Positions 36,011 through 48,530 of a stretch of DNA of 64,000 nucleotides are shown one piece after another (position 1 is the first letter of the stretch; the number at the start of each line of letters is the position of its first letter). The notes under the pieces were generated by a model, which made no database searches, was not told the DNA's origin, and saw only the letters and a program-made list of their open reading frames with translations. Source of the stretch: Steromphala cineraria (lineage: Eukaryota > Mollusca > Gastropoda > Trochida > Trochidae); assembly GCA_916613615.1 (NCBI GenBank), contig OU744732.1:61827227-61891226 (forward strand), in the 5' to 3' direction. Both the position numbers and the translations under genes were made by a program.

Positions 36011-36205
36011 TCTGAAGTGTGATAGGTGTTATCAAACGCTGTAAAGTAGTTCTGAAGTGTTTAAATATGTGTTATGAAATGGTATAAAATAGTTCTTAAG
36101 TGCTATAGGTGTTATCAACTGGTGTAAAGTAATTTCAAGGTGTTATGAGTGTTATCAAACAGTGTAATATAATTCTGAAGTGCTATAGGTGTTGTTGATG
36201 AGTGT
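36011..36205. repeat. Degenerate tandem repeat (about 55-bp unit)
   Basis: Repeats of TTCTGAAGTGCTATAGGTGT followed by TATCAAACxGTGTAAAxTA, four copies with many differences. Confidence 0.75.
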
Positions 36206-36574
36206 TATAACTGTACCACATGAGATTATTATTCGTGATGTTCCCCCGTTCTGTCCGCCATCTGTGCCTCAATACTTCTCATCCTGAGCTGCCTTACTTG
36301 TAACTAGTGTCATCACCATGTTTGATCACCTCAAAATACTAAGTAAAGATATGTATTAATGACACATTTATCGAAGTTGTCAACTATCTTTGAAAATCCC
36401 TGTTTGAGAGAAAGTTGCAACTTTATAACTCTGATCCAAGATTTGTGCACAATGCAGCAAGGTTGAGATTAGCCTTGGATGGAGAAAGGGGCGATAAATG
36501 TCTTATGGGGGAAGTTACTTTTGAGGATAGAAGACTCAACGGTTGAAACAAGTTATCCTGATATCTAAGTGAAC

Positions 36575-36745
36575 TTCAGGAAGACTTCAGTAGGACCTCT
36601 TGAAGCTAAACTTTAGGAATACTCTAGGAAAATTTTAGGAAAACTTCAGGAATACTCAAAGAAAACTTTAGTAAAAACTTCGGGAAACTCTAGGAAAACT
36701 TCAGGAAGACTTCAGGAATAGTTTGGAGAATTTCAGGAAGACATT
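36575..36745. repeat. Short degenerate repeat, AGGAAAACTTCAGGAA type
   Basis: About ten imperfect 14-17-bp units of (T)AGGAA(A/G)ACTTCAGGAA. No coding frame. Confidence 0.75.
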
Positions 36746-37665
36746 TCCATCATGTGAGCTACCCTAAGGAGGCGATAACTTGAGCAAAACACTCATTAAG
36801 TCTCTAATGAGTAACACAAAGTGGAGGTTTTAGCTTTCTTAATCTTCTAAAGCATAAGGTCACAAAGACAGAAAATTATGCAACTTTCAAACATCAAGAA
36901 AGCAATACCCATTACCGGTATATGGAAATTGTTACATATTTCATCATTTATTTCATGCTTTTTGATCATGATAACCGCATTGGTTTTTGTGGCAGGCTGT
37001 GCAAGAGAGAGCATTTGGCGACAGAAGGTTTGATTGAAACCAAGCCTTACAAAAAAATGCAAACTCTAGGTCTTCATCGTGGAAATTGAAGAAAAGGATG
37101 AATTATCATCTAATACTAAATAGGAAGGTTGTTATTTCATCTCTTCCATGTGATATCATGAGTGTGCTAGTCGGTTCCCATCAAAGAATATACTCATCTG
37201 TCTTGTTAGCTAGTGCCTATTTTCCTCACCACGTCTTCAACGGGTAAAGAAACTGACACAAATACTCTAGGGTCAGACTGGACTGGACGTGATTACCAGA
37301 AATTCTTATTTTTGCCCAAGAGATCATGTTATTGCTGTTTGGCCTTGATATATAGTCAACCTGAACAAGGTCATATCGATACTAACGTTTTAATTTGGTT
37401 ACCTAGATCATCAAATTTCGCACACCACAGACAAAGAGTCTAAATGATGAGATTAACCAAGAGGGACCTGCACTGTCCTCGAATGTCCTCGAGTCAAGCT
37501 GGACTAACTCATACTCAAGTACCCAATACCTTATTGCTCTTAGTTTCTTACTGTCAGCCAAGCCTTTAAATATCAGTGCTGACATTTGTGCCAACATGGA
37601 TACTTTGAGCGCCAATATTGACTTTTAGATTATCAGGTTCTAAAAATTGATATTGTATTTATCAT
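36746..37665. other. No feature recognised
   Basis: AT-rich; opposite-strand short frames overlap near 36847-37062 and 37213-37615 without motifs. Confidence 0.35.
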
Positions 37666-37670
37666 TCAAA

Positions 37671-37822
37671 CAGTGTATGAAATAAGGCCTGTCCGACAGT
37701 GCAGAACCTGGTTACTTTTGGACTGGGCTGGTAACTTTTAAAAGTATTTCTTCAATTTTACCATCAAAATGAACAAAATAACACTTTAGTCTGCCTACTT
37801 CTCAAGCTTATTTCATACACTG
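37671..37822. mobile_element. Short foldback element (about 152 bp)
   Basis: CAGTGTATGAAATAAG at 37671 and CTTATTTCATACACTG ending at 37822 are perfect inverted repeats. The flanks carry a direct repeat (CAGGTTCTAAAAATxG at 37634 and 37826), so local duplication and insertion are mixed. Confidence 0.7.
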
Positions 37823-37959
37823 ATACAGGTTCTAAAAATGGTGATTGTATCTTTAATTCATGAACTTTCTGATTCAAAGTTTTTATCTGTTATCTTATTT
37901 ATTCTGGTTTTTCTCTCATAAGCGTAGCGACCGCCTTAAAAGGCTAGAAGACGTATTCA

Positions 37960-38240
37960 AAAGTCCTCCCTAATCTACATTGTGTAACTATAATAATTGG
38001 CAATTCTAAAGTGCAAACATCCCTTTTAAAGTGTTTCTGCATAGATTTAGCATACAAGTACTAAAGATGAAGTTATGTTTTTCACAATACGTATTAATTT
38101 AATAGTTCTCCCTATTCTACATGTGTTACTATGTGGGCCAATGGGCAATTCTAAAGTGCAAACATCCTTTTTAAAGTGTTTCTGCTTAGATGTAGCAAAC
38201 ATGTATTAAAGATGAAGTAGTAATTTTCACAGTACTTTGT
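37960..38240. repeat. Tandem duplication of about 130 bp
   Basis: TGGGCAATTCTAAAGTGCAAAC, CTTTTTAAAGTGTTTCTGC and TAAAGATGAAGTxxT occur in the same order at about 37996-38075 and 38147-38220. Confidence 0.85.
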
Positions 38241-38309
38241 GTAAGCTGTGTCCTCCTAGCAAGTTGTATGAGGAAGTTTCTAATGTTGTTTTGTCTTTAT
38301 CATTCTTAA

Positions 38310-38973
38310 AGGGGCAGTACCATATTTGATACAAATAATTTCTTATCACAATCATGAAAATAAATTTTACAAATTGCAAAATTATTTTTAATCACAAGTA
38401 GCTCTTTTAAACTGAACCTACATTTTGTCTTAAACGAAGGAAATCAATTTCCCTACATCAAATGAGAGGTGTTCACACTAAAATGGTCATTAACAGTTTT
38501 ACATGATAATGAATGAACTCCTCAAAAATTAGTCAGGGTTCGGACAAGCCTGGAACATGGGCACTTAAAATGCCCTAAAAACCTATTTTAGCCATAAAAA
38601 GTCTGGAAAAAGACTAAGAAACCTGGAAAAACATCTCAAAGATTTGAAATATTGCATTTGCTTGTTTCTGGTAAAAAAACAAAAATTTAGATACCCCTTT
38701 TGAATTAATACATTTAGAAATCTACTTTGTGTGTTTTCAAGGATTCATATGTTATCACACTTGAACTCAATTGCTTAATTTTGCTGAGAAAGCTTTGAAA
38801 ATTACCCTAAAAGCCTTAAATTTTGTTCATGAAAAATTGTACGAACCCTGCTACTGCTGGTACTACTCGATGTTGAGTAATGTGAACTTTGACCCGCTGG
38901 AGCTGATGCATTTGTCATCAAGTAATATACATTGGGAAAGTTTGAATTTAAAAAAATAATATGATACTGCCCC
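38310..38973. mobile_element. GGGGCAGTA-ended MITE relative, with internal insertion
   Basis: Left end TTAA-AGGGGCAGTACCATATTT, right end ATAATATGATACTGCCCC. The interior includes GAGGTGTTCACACTAAAATGG, which resembles the two MITEs near 22 kb. The extra interior segment at about 38535-38900 is probably a nested insertion. The right TTAA is not preserved. Confidence 0.65.
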
Positions 38974-41900
38974 ATCAAATCTTGTTTTTGTTTTATTGCT
39001 TTCACCACGTGTAAGTATTCTTGACAATCATTTCTTGTGTACAAAAGGACAGTGCAATGTTTTTATTGGTCATATTTTATCATTTTACATTTTTCTAGTC
39101 CATGCTTATAGAAAGTGTATTTTTGTATTTTTCTGAGAGTAGAATCTTAACCACTAGTAACAAGTATTTTATGATTTGTTTCAATTTCTCTGAACTTTTT
39201 AAATATATTTTATTCCGACATGTTTGTGATCCAGACAGTTCCATGTAGAAAATGAGTCGATTTATATTTCGATTTCTCTTATCAGCGGTTGTGGTTTCTG
39301 TCCACAATCTAGTGTTGCCCGAATATCAGATAGAATAAATATCACATTTATTATTGATAAGGATATAATAAATATGTGTCTGTAATATTTCAAGATTTGA
39401 TTAATGATAAAAATGAATATCATAAATATATTTTGGGATTGATATTTTGATAAAATTTTCAATTATATATTAAAATGTCATAAATATTTTATGTCCAGCT
39501 AACATAAATATTAATCATCTGTGACTGTCTGTAAAAGCTCCCCAGCCTCTCCTCCCCACTACTACACACACAGCCACTTTATGAGTCATATAGTATGCTA
39601 AGGAAGGGCCATGATAGATGCCATGCCATACTCTCAACATCTAGCTGAGTTTTACATCAGTGAAGGAAATGGCGAATATGTGTCAGATCATGGAACAATC
39701 CATTTCCTCATGAGGGGAGACGGTTGAGGTCATTCAGTGCTAGGGTTGATGAGTCATACTCCCTGCAGCTTCCCAGAATAAACTCACAAGCTGTTTGGAA
39801 TGTGTATCTCGCATCACTCTTCCAGACGTGGAATACAAAGCAGTATCACACGGGTGTTATTACATTTAAGTATACTACAGAGATGTTAGCAATTAATGAA
39901 AATGTTTGGTTATACATAATAAATAAATGAGAAATATGAAAGATAGATGTTGGAGGATATAATTGTAAAGTATTATATTTATCTCGATAACACATAAATA
40001 GGGTTGATATGGCATACTGTACCTCTATACAGTTTGATTAAAAAACATTTTTCAATACTGAAGCACAGAGTATTTTAAGAATAGAAACATTTCATGGATA
40101 ATAGTGTTTTCATTACAGATAGAAACGTGTGTTGCAAATATGTCATGCTCTCTGATTGATAATTAATGCATTGATGTAGCTGATGAAAGTTTTGTGGAAA
40201 ATATAATTCTACAATTTCTGTTAAAAAAGAATATGTTGATATATAAATTCATGTTATTGACGAGAAAATAACCAAATATTAAATGATCTGTGGTTTTAGA
40301 TGAGCATATACTGTTTTCAAACTCAAAAATAGTTTAGTAATAAATTTGTAACAAGGTGCTTTTGATTTTTGTTCTAAACTTTGATAATGTGTAGATGATT
40401 TGTCAGACAAGCAGTGTGATATTGATGTTAGTTCATGGTAGATAATGTATGATGTAACACAATGTTTAACAGCAGTTGTACAGGTGGATAATCCTATACC
40501 TCATCTTTACCTTGGTAGATATCACACCACTCATACTGGACAATGCATGTTGCTATGTGATATAGTCTCCCGTGTAGATCTATATTTACCAAACCACAGT
40601 ATTCACCGCTATCTATCACCCAATAGGGCTCCAGCATTAATCCTCCAGTGCAAGGTGTCAACACAGGCCTTGCTGCATAATTATAGTATTCTCTAGTTCT
40701 AATTCATCAATTTGTTGGGGAAGGGACATAACTTTATGATGACAGATTGAAAAATTTTGTTATACATTTATTCAGCAGAGAGACGGTAGATTAACTAAAC
40801 CTTTTTCTGGAAGATACTAAAATTTAAAGACTATATTTTGAACAGATGAAGCCTTTCACTGATCTAGATTCATATTGGGGTCTTAGATTTAAATAGTTAG
40901 TCCATGAAATAAAATAATTACCTTTATTTATATAATTTTATTTCTTTAGGTTTCAAATTGATTTTATTCAGTGTGAAATCAGTCAATCTCTACTGCTAAG
41001 AAAATGGTCTAGACTATATTAAAGGCTCCTATTTATGGCACAGCTGTGAATTTGAAGCAAGAATGCTGGTATGATGCAGTAAGGCCTGAACCCTCATCAG
41101 TCTGACTAAACTAGCCTTGCTTTAGGTCTCCTTGCATTGGAGGATAACCAGAGTGATGTTGAACCCTATCAAATATATACCACATTGAAATTGTATTTAT
41201 ATCACAATGTGAAACATTTTAACATGTATTTTATATTTTGTAAAGAATTTTGCATTGAGATTTGTTGTACTAAATTATATTTATATATATAATGCAAAAT
41301 GTTAACAAAAATTGTTACAAGATTTGTATATAAACTTTTTTAAGCATGTTAATTGTATAATTGTAAAATATGAAAATATCTTTAACTGAATCTAGTCAGT
41401 CCAGTGTCCGTGTCTTATGACAGGTTTGATATTGATATTTTGGAAAAAATTCAAAATAAATATATATTTTTAGAAAATGAAACAATACCAATTTTGAAAA
41501 TTCATCAGAAAAACTATTCTCATTTTCATGTCTTCATAAGCCCATGAATTGCCAAACATGAAACAGGGAGTGAAGTTTAGAATTATCAATGATTTTCATA
41601 AATGATCATAAAGACCAATCACATTTCCCTTTGGTTAAATAAAATTGCTATCAATATTCCCTTCATCTGATCTTTCAAAGTTTTTGGATAGTCATTTTTT
41701 TTATTGCAATGAATGAAACAATGGTTAGTACCAACACTCAGCTGTTGCATCCCTTGAAAAATAGAAGTTATTGGACTAACAATAAAAAAAAAAGTGTTCC
41801 TAAACTTTACAATTTCTAAATGCCACTCAAGAAATGACCCTTTTTGCTATGTTTAATTTGCAGTGAGGTGATAAATTGCCTCCCTTCCCAAACCAATTCC

Positions 41901-42285
41901 CCCCCCCCCCCCCCCCCTTTAGATCCCCAACACACCTACCCCTGTAGGTCCGCCACATCACCTTCCCCTATAAGATCAGCCAATGTGGCTGCTAATATTC
42001 AGCATATGCTATGGTCAGGTGATAAATGAAGGATCACTGATGATAGGCTGACTGAAAACTGAGATATCATTTCCCATTGTATTTTTATAGAGAAATTCAA
42101 AATGTTGCATGTGGTAGTATCCTGCATATTTGAGACCCAGACATTCTGATAGTGGTCAAACTTACTTCATACATTGGTGAACAAATCTTATTGTGGCCTT
42201 CAGCTAGACTGAGATATTAAAAAGCATAATATTGTAATAAGTTTTATTTTCATGCATAAAAATAAAGAAATAATCACTGAATGAT
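38974..42285. other. Long AT-rich stretch, no gene recognised
   Basis: Contains a 19-C homopolymer (41899-41917). Short open stretches (for example 39724-39930 and 40445-40696) have no recognisable motif or splice context. Confidence 0.4.
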
Positions 42286-42289
42286 CAGT

Positions 42290-42650
42290 CTGTTATCCTT
42301 TATGCTGAAGATATGAGTCCAAAGTGAAAATTTTCAATATTGATGAAATATTCCCCAAGGGACGTTAAAACTAACTCACTGACCGTTAATGTTTGATTAA
42401 TTGTGGTTAGGCATTGCGATGAAACCAGTGAGCATTGGCTGGAACTAGCAAACCATTGGTTGTACTGCGCTGAAATTCAGTGTAGCATTGCACCCAAACC
42501 TGACTGTAGAACAGTTCCTACTGCAGACAAAGTTGCCGGCCAGCCCCTGGCAGGAATCGAACCAAGCACCTACCGAAGCCGAACGCCTGTTATCCTTTAC
42601 GGTGAAGATATGATTCTATTGCTCAAAGGACATTAAACCCACTCACCATC
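42290..42650 (-). repeat. SINE-like repeat with RNA polymerase III B-box
   Basis: On the minus strand, GGTTCGATTCC (plus 42553-42563) is an exact B-box. The two ends carry related segments (TGTTATCCTTTA..TGAAGATATGA at 42290 and 42587, each followed by AAGG(G)AC(G/A)TTAAA), so the element is composite or duplicated. A clear A-box was not found. Confidence 0.55.
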
Positions 42651-42992
42651 GATGTCTTGAGGTCTCTGTGCACAGGAGTTTAATCTTGGGTTGGACCCTT
42701 ATAAAAAATAAAGTTCCAAAACCTGGACTATGCCCTCATATATTGTTTTTAAATATTGAGATAAACATACATTTCATATTTGAACGAAATCAGTCAAGAG
42801 AAAAAGATTTTAGCATTATTCCCAAGACCCTGGATCCGCCACTGGTCTGTTGGCAGACTTGCTGCTCTGCAACATCAAGGTCCCCTGTTGTTTATAATTC
42901 ACAACTATTTAAAATTCTAAGTTTTACAAGTCTGATTATTTGTCAATTAAGTTGAAGATCTCTTCACCTGACCAAGTGTAGATGTAGAAGGA

Positions 42993-45640
42993 GAGAGAGA
43001 GAGAGATTCTTTATTTCCTCCAGATGTCATTCCGAAGATTTACATAATCATTCATTTATAAACGAACAAAGAAAATCATAGAAATAAAAGGAGATTTACA
43101 AAGCAAGCCAAGTTATTCGATTCGAAGTCATTTCAGTTATAACAGAGCAACAAGGGGTGTCTGACTGAGTTAACAAAAACTGCAAATGCAATGATGATGT
43201 CATTCCAGGTTTGAACATCCAAACATTCAATAGGGTGAATATCACCTCCAAATAGAAACGACAACATGTCGTCCTCATCCAACATTTCAAAACTGACATA
43301 TGTCTCGACGTCTAGAAGATCTGTTAGGTTAGAGAAAAACTGATTTCTGCTTTGTAGCAGTTTCTCACAGTGCAACAAGACATGACAATCATAATCATAC
43401 GCATGTTTATCACACAATGAACATGCTTTTGAAATAACATTACGAGATGCTATTCGAATGCAAAACTGTAATATTGACCTGTGTTGTGGATAGAGAGATA
43501 TAATATCCCAAAATATGTGATAGCGTAGCTTACAGTGAATTTTTCTGTAACGGAACATAGCAGTATTTATGGAAACCTTGTTGATCCATAGTTGTTCTTC
43601 ATATCCATGAATAGTTTCAAACACCACCTTTCTCCATTTACCCTTTGGTAGAAATATTCCATGGTTAACATAGGAGATAATATATTTGGCCAGGTTATAC
43701 TTCTTTGCAACATCCAATAGATTTGTTGTAACTGCACTCGGTGAAGCAGGCTGTGTAACAGAGGCACAGAAGATATTCTTTGCAATATTATTACATTTTA
43801 AATTACAAAGGCGTCCAAGGAATAGAAGTTTAGCTTTGTCAATATATCCACAAATGGTCCAGAGACCAAGATTTGCTATTGTTGATTCACAGGGAGAACG
43901 CTTGTCTAACCCTTGTACTGCTCGTGCAAAATACCTTTGTGTTCCCTCAAGCAAATCACCACATTGTCCACTACTTTTATGCAACAATTCACATCCATAT
44001 AGACTTGTTGTTAAAATCATACGCAGCCATATCTTGACACTGACAGAAGGGTGAAGGTCGCTGCTGTTCATTCCAAGTGATCGTAAAGAATTGATGCCTT
44101 GTCGTGCTTTTTGGCAGTATTTATCCACGGCTTCTTTACAAGAGAGGTTACATGTAAGTAGAACACCCCCATAGTTAACGGAGGTAGATTTCGGAATATG
44201 GAAACATCCAAGCTTTAGATCATATGGAATTTGTCTGGCCTTACTCCTGGAAAAGGTGATAACCGTACTTTTGGATGGATTGTATGTCAGGCGCCATTTC
44301 GAAGCATATTTATGAACTACTTCAAGTAAGGATTGCAAGCCCCGTGGAGAGGTACTGACGAGCGTAGTATCATCAGCTAACAGAACAGTTGGAATATCTA
44401 TACCATATACTTGTATACCACAGTTTGCTTCTCGGAGTAAGGTTATAAGATCATTAATGAATACCAGGAAGAACCATGCTGAGATTACTCTGCCCTGTCC
44501 AACTCCTTGGTGCACTTCATACAAATCTGAATGTTCACCACCATAAGAGACAAACGCTATACTGTTAGTATAGCACTGATGAAGTAAGTGCCAAACATGT
44601 CCTTGTATTCCTAAGTGATGCAGTTTGTAGAAGAGTCCATCATGCCAGATTCTATCGAAAGCCTTTTCGTTGTCAAGGAATGCTGCATAGATCACTGAAT
44701 CTCTCTGTAGGTAATAATTTATGCTTTCAATTAGAGTATACACTGCTAGAACAGCCCCATGCTCTTTTCTGAAACCAAATTGAAGCATATCAGGGAAATA
44801 AGTATTGTTCCTATTCAATTTCACCTCTATACGTTGAAGAAGTAGTTTTTCAAATAGTTTGCCGAGACATGATGTAAGTGTAATTCCACGATAGTTTTTC
44901 GGGTCCGATTTATCCTTTTTTCCTTTGTAGATTGGTATCACCATGCCGAGTCTGTAGTCATAGGGAACATATTTCAGTTTTATCATACTGTTGAAAAGAG
45001 TGCAGATAAAGGGGATGAGAGAATCGCCTCCATAGATAATATGCTCGTTGGTAATGTTGTCAGGGCCCGGAGATTTGCTTTTATTAATAGATTTAACTGC
45101 ATCTTTAACTTCAGAGAGAGTAAAGCTTTTCTCAAGATCTGGATCACTTCCGATATCATCAATGGTTAGTTGTTTCACAGAGTCACATATCTCGGTATGG
45201 AAAGTGTTGTCAAAGTTGTCCGACTGGTACGGTTTGGCTAACTCAGAGTAATATTTGCCCCATAGCTTACATATATCACTTGGAGACGTAGCATCAGTCC
45301 CTCCGTAGGTCAGAATGGTGATATCTGTTTTCGTGCCTCTTTGTTTCCTAACAGTTTTATAAAAATTGTTGACATCTAATTCAGCTGAGACCTGAAGTTC
45401 TTGTAGCACTTTCCGTTTGTCGGAACGTTTTGATTTACGCAAAACTCGTCTGAATTCCCTTTTGTCATCTTTATAGGCAGAGCGTACTTGTGACGAGATT
45501 TCTCTTGGTTTACCGTCGGCCAGCCATTGACGTCGTGTAGTCCGCATATGGTAATGTAGATCATTAAGTCCATCACGTTTCCAATAGGGCTTTAAGTATC
45601 TCCTGTGGAACCAAGTTTTGGATGATACCATGGGATACGC
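42993..45640 (-). mobile_element. 5'-truncated LINE (non-LTR retrotransposon)
   Basis: The minus-strand element contains an intact reverse-transcriptase frame (43133-45631) and a short 3' UTR. It ends GGAAATAAAGAATCTCTCTC..., a poly(A)-signal-like word followed by a TC microsatellite tail, as in several animal LINE clades. The 5' end stops at about 45640, between the endonuclease and the reverse transcriptase, the usual result of incomplete target-primed reverse transcription. No target duplication was identified. Confidence 0.88.
43133..45631 (-). CDS. LINE reverse transcriptase (832 codons, uninterrupted)
   Basis: The start is the first ATG of a frame truncated at its 5' side, so it is probably not the natural start. 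The N-terminal 110 residues (KPYWKRDGLNDLHYHMRTTR, then a basic region) correspond to the linker after the endonuclease. RT motifs in order: KSPGPDNITNEHI (about 190), VIPIYKGKKDKSDPKNYRGI (about 235), FLDNEKAFDRIWHD with the first catalytic Asp (about 317), GVGQGRVISAWFF (about 380) and LLADDTTLV with the catalytic Asp pair (about 418). A CCHC-type zinc-knuckle-like motif (CSLCDK...CHVLLHC) lies near residues 733-750. The clade (Jockey/CR1/I-like) is not resolved. Absence of stops or frameshifts in 2.5 kb points to a young insertion. It would copy its own RNA at the target site, but lacks its endonuclease. Confidence 0.92.
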   Translation of the reverse strand: MVSSKTWFHRRYLKPYWKRDGLNDLHYHMRTTRRQWLADGKPREISSQVRSAYKDDKREFRRVLRKSKRSDKRKVLQELQVSAELDVNNFYKTVRKQRGTKTDITILTYGGTDATSPSDICKLWGKYYSELAKPYQSDNFDNTFHTEICDSVKQLTIDDIGSDPDLEKSFTLSEVKDAVKSINKSKSPGPDNITNEHIIYGGDSLIPFICTLFNSMIKLKYVPYDYRLGMVIPIYKGKKDKSDPKNYRGITLTSCLGKLFEKLLLQRIEVKLNRNNTYFPDMLQFGFRKEHGAVLAVYTLIESINYYLQRDSVIYAAFLDNEKAFDRIWHDGLFYKLHHLGIQGHVWHLLHQCYTNSIAFVSYGGEHSDLYEVHQGVGQGRVISAWFFLVFINDLITLLREANCGIQVYGIDIPTVLLADDTTLVSTSPRGLQSLLEVVHKYASKWRLTYNPSKSTVITFSRSKARQIPYDLKLGCFHIPKSTSVNYGGVLLTCNLSCKEAVDKYCQKARQGINSLRSLGMNSSDLHPSVSVKIWLRMILTTSLYGCELLHKSSGQCGDLLEGTQRYFARAVQGLDKRSPCESTIANLGLWTICGYIDKAKLLFLGRLCNLKCNNIAKNIFCASVTQPASPSAVTTNLLDVAKKYNLAKYIISYVNHGIFLPKGKWRKVVFETIHGYEEQLWINKVSINTAMFRYRKIHCKLRYHIFWDIISLYPQHRSILQFCIRIASRNVISKACSLCDKHAYDYDCHVLLHCEKLLQSRNQFFSNLTDLLDVETYVSFEMLDEDDMLSFLFGGDIHPIECLDVQTWNDIIIAFAVFVNSVRHPLLLCYN

Positions 45641-45654
45641 TGACTAATATTATT

Positions 45655-45720
45655 GCAGGGAGAAAGCCCGCAACACAACCTCCTGATCCGAAGCCAACTC
45701 GCTAACCACTGCACTATTCC
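45655..45720 (-). repeat. tRNA-like SINE head fragment
   Basis: On the minus strand GTGCAGTGGTTAGCGAG resembles an A-box and a degenerate B-box (GGTTGTGTTGCGGG) follows. It abuts the LINE 5' end. Confidence 0.5.
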
Positions 45721-47210
45721 AGTAGATTATGCTGACCGTAGCTATTTCACTTTGACATCTCTTCAGTTTTCATTATCCATTAATCAAAAGTTTGAAGATA
45801 TTGCTGGGTGCTCCCATAGACTACAAACAAAGAGATAACAACTAGGCGTAGTTCAAGGTGTATTTATCTCCAATATCAGTCAGTACATACAACAAAGAAA
45901 TATTTCTCTGTGAAAATACCATGGCAACAAAACTGTACAAATACAAATGAGTAACATTATTTGTCAACATTTAAAGAATGTTCAGTATTTACAGGTGAAA
46001 CCAAAAATCATAATTCTAACTCTGGCTATTCAACATTATGCAATAACTTGATAACAGGTAAAAAAATAAACTGAAAATTCAATTTTTCAAGAAGTGATTG
46101 ATGTGTTATTTAATGGAAACTACATTTACTCTGATGGTCAAACTTTTCCTCATGCATAGAAGTAGAGATCAATACAGATTGATGAAAATGACAATTATTA
46201 ACTTGGAGCAATATCGACATACTAGATGATTAGATGTGATTTTTGACGTTTTCTTTCAACTTTGATGGTTCAACTATTAGTGTAGTAGCAGTGTTAAATG
46301 ATTACATTCATGGGCTTTTGCCGTTGTTTTATAGTTTTCCAACAAATAAATAAAGACAATTCAAGAACCTCATTCAAAGATTTGAAATTTCAAGACTAAT
46401 AAAATATATCTTTGTAAACTCAATCCAGTAGATTTTGAAAAAGTTCAAGAATGTTAATATGAATTTGTAATGATCAAAATCATAAACATAATTCCTTTAC
46501 AAGCTACACTGCCTCACCATGTCATAAGGCAAGAATACTAAAATTGCCTTATCAGTTTTCAATTGATACTTGATAATTCAACCTACCATTATGGATAATT
46601 TGATCGAGTCGTTACTTGTTGCCTCCTTTAAGAAAATACTATTGGCATAAACTCTTTTTTATTGCAGGAAATTTGAAGAAATGTAATTTTAAAAAAATGC
46701 TTCTGCCCTTTTGATCAGAGTAATTTGTTGATCACTGTACTGTAGGCCCAGATTTCTCATATCAATATCAAGTTCTGCTGCAGTATGCAGAAGAACTGGC
46801 CCAGAGATGGCAGCTTGAAGCAGGGCAGTTTTGTCAGGAAAGCTATTTCAGGACTTGGAGAGAAACAAATTCATTTATGAATTCAATTACAAGCATAGCA
46901 CGGATCATCTTAAAAGGGAGACAACCTTAGATATCCTAAAAACTCTAGTACTTCAAGAGTTACTTCCCTTTACAAGCCATTAACATAAAAATTGTCTAAT
47001 TATTTCCTAGCTCTTATGGCTCAGATCAAAAAGTTCAAAAGTAGAAAAAAGATCCACAGAACATAGCACTTTTGTGAACAGAATTGACTCTTCATCAGAG
47101 ATATTAAAATTGGTTAATTGCATTGTGAAGAGGTATAATTCCACTGCTACAAATGCATTCCAAAAGTTCAGTTTTCCATAACTTCAATATAATCTCAATG
47201 TTTCTCCTTT
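45721..47210. other. AT-rich stretch, no feature recognised
   Basis: No gene, RNA or tandem repeat supported. Confidence 0.4.
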
Positions 47211-47870
47211 TTATGTAAATGTATCTAAATGTGTCTCACTGTTTGTCAAACTTTTTGTCAATGTTTTCCATTGTTTGTCAATTTATCTAATTGTTTGTCA
47301 ATGTATCTAAAAGTGTCAAATTGTTTGTCAAGGTTTTCACATTGTTTGTCAATACATCACATTGTTTGTCAATGTATCACAAATGCATCATATTGCATGT
47401 CAATGTGTCTCTAAGTTTCCCATTGTTTGTCAACGTAGTGTAAAACTGTACGTCAATGTATCTCAATGTAAATCTAAATATGTCCTTCTGTCTGACCTTG
47501 AATTTCTAGATGTCTTATTTACAGTCAAGACATCTCATAATATATTAATATAGTCATTTATATCAGTTTCCATAACTTGATCATAATCTCAACATGCCCT
47601 TTTCTCAATTGGTCTAAACGATTGTCAATGTTTCACAAAATTTCATACTGTTTGTCATCTTATCTCAAAGTGTCATATTGTTTGTCATCCATCTCAATGT
47701 ATGTAAATTTACCCCAAAGTACCATATTGTTTGTTAATGTATCACCTTGTTTCTAAATGTAAATTAATGTGTTCCATTGTTTGTAATTGTATTTTTGATC
47801 ATGCTATTGTATGTAAATATATCAATTGATATCAATTAATCTCATTTAAAGTCAACACATCTCATCGTAT
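47211..47870. repeat. Degenerate TTTGTCAATGTATCT repeat
   Basis: Dozens of imperfect 20-25-bp units of (C)ATTGTTTGTCAATGTATC. Open frames across it are by-products of the repeat. Confidence 0.85.
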
Positions 47871-48400
47871 ATTAATGTTTATCTTACCTTACAGTAAAAT
47901 ACTCGTTTTTGATTGGCTGACGATCGACTCGTTTTATCTTATGTACCCCAGGACACTCACCTCTCACGGTGTACAAATTTTATGAACCCCGCTGCCATAG
48001 CAAAAGCTCCTCTCCGAGAAGAGGTGTCAATAGCATTAACATGACGTTACCAAATGACGCACGCGGTGTGCAGAGTTTACATAAGTTCGATTAGCCGTTT
48101 TCGTGATTATTAATTATAGATTTGTTTTCCCATCGTTCTATGTTTTATTTGGAAACAAATTCCTAATTGCATTACTTGCAAATGCCATAGAATTAAAATC
48201 AAATAGTTCTTAAGCATGTTTAGGCTAGTAGTTTTACGTTACTCGATTCATAACATTTCAGTCGGGTTGGTTGACGCCATTTTGTTTACATTAGGGATCA
48301 AGGTCGTTCAAGCGGTGATGGCTCATTCGTTAACGGCAATCAAAAAGAAATGAATAGAGCCTATATTTTCTTCTGACATGACGGTAAGATAAATTCGTTG
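47871..48400. other. Possible repeat or regulatory block
   Basis: Less AT-rich than its surroundings, with GATTGGCTGA (inverted CCAAT), GGTGTGCAGAG and GACGCCATTTTGTTTAC. A donor-like GACGGTAAGA occurs at about 48380-48389. No exon can be tied to it. Confidence 0.3.
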
Positions 48401-48407
48401 TATGCTT

Positions 48408-48530
48408 CTCCCTCGGGTAATACGGTCTAATGTACCATCGTTGTAGAATGTCAGCCCTCGCCTTGCGGCTCGGGCAACATTTCTACAAAGATGGTACATC
48501 AGACCGTATTTCCCTCGTGAGAAGCAAACA
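48408..48530. repeat. Foldback hairpin (about 40-bp arms)
   Basis: AATACGGTCTAATGTACCAT (left arm, about 48419) is complementary to ATGGTACATCAGACCGTATT (right arm, about 48491). The arms extend outward to GCTTCTCCCTCG / CCCTCGTGAGAAGC, and the loop is GC-rich (CAGCCCTCGCCTTGCGGC). Confidence 0.85.

Noticed and set aside
43686..45251. Plus-strand frames inside the LINE
   Set aside because: They are antisense to the intact reverse-transcriptase frame.
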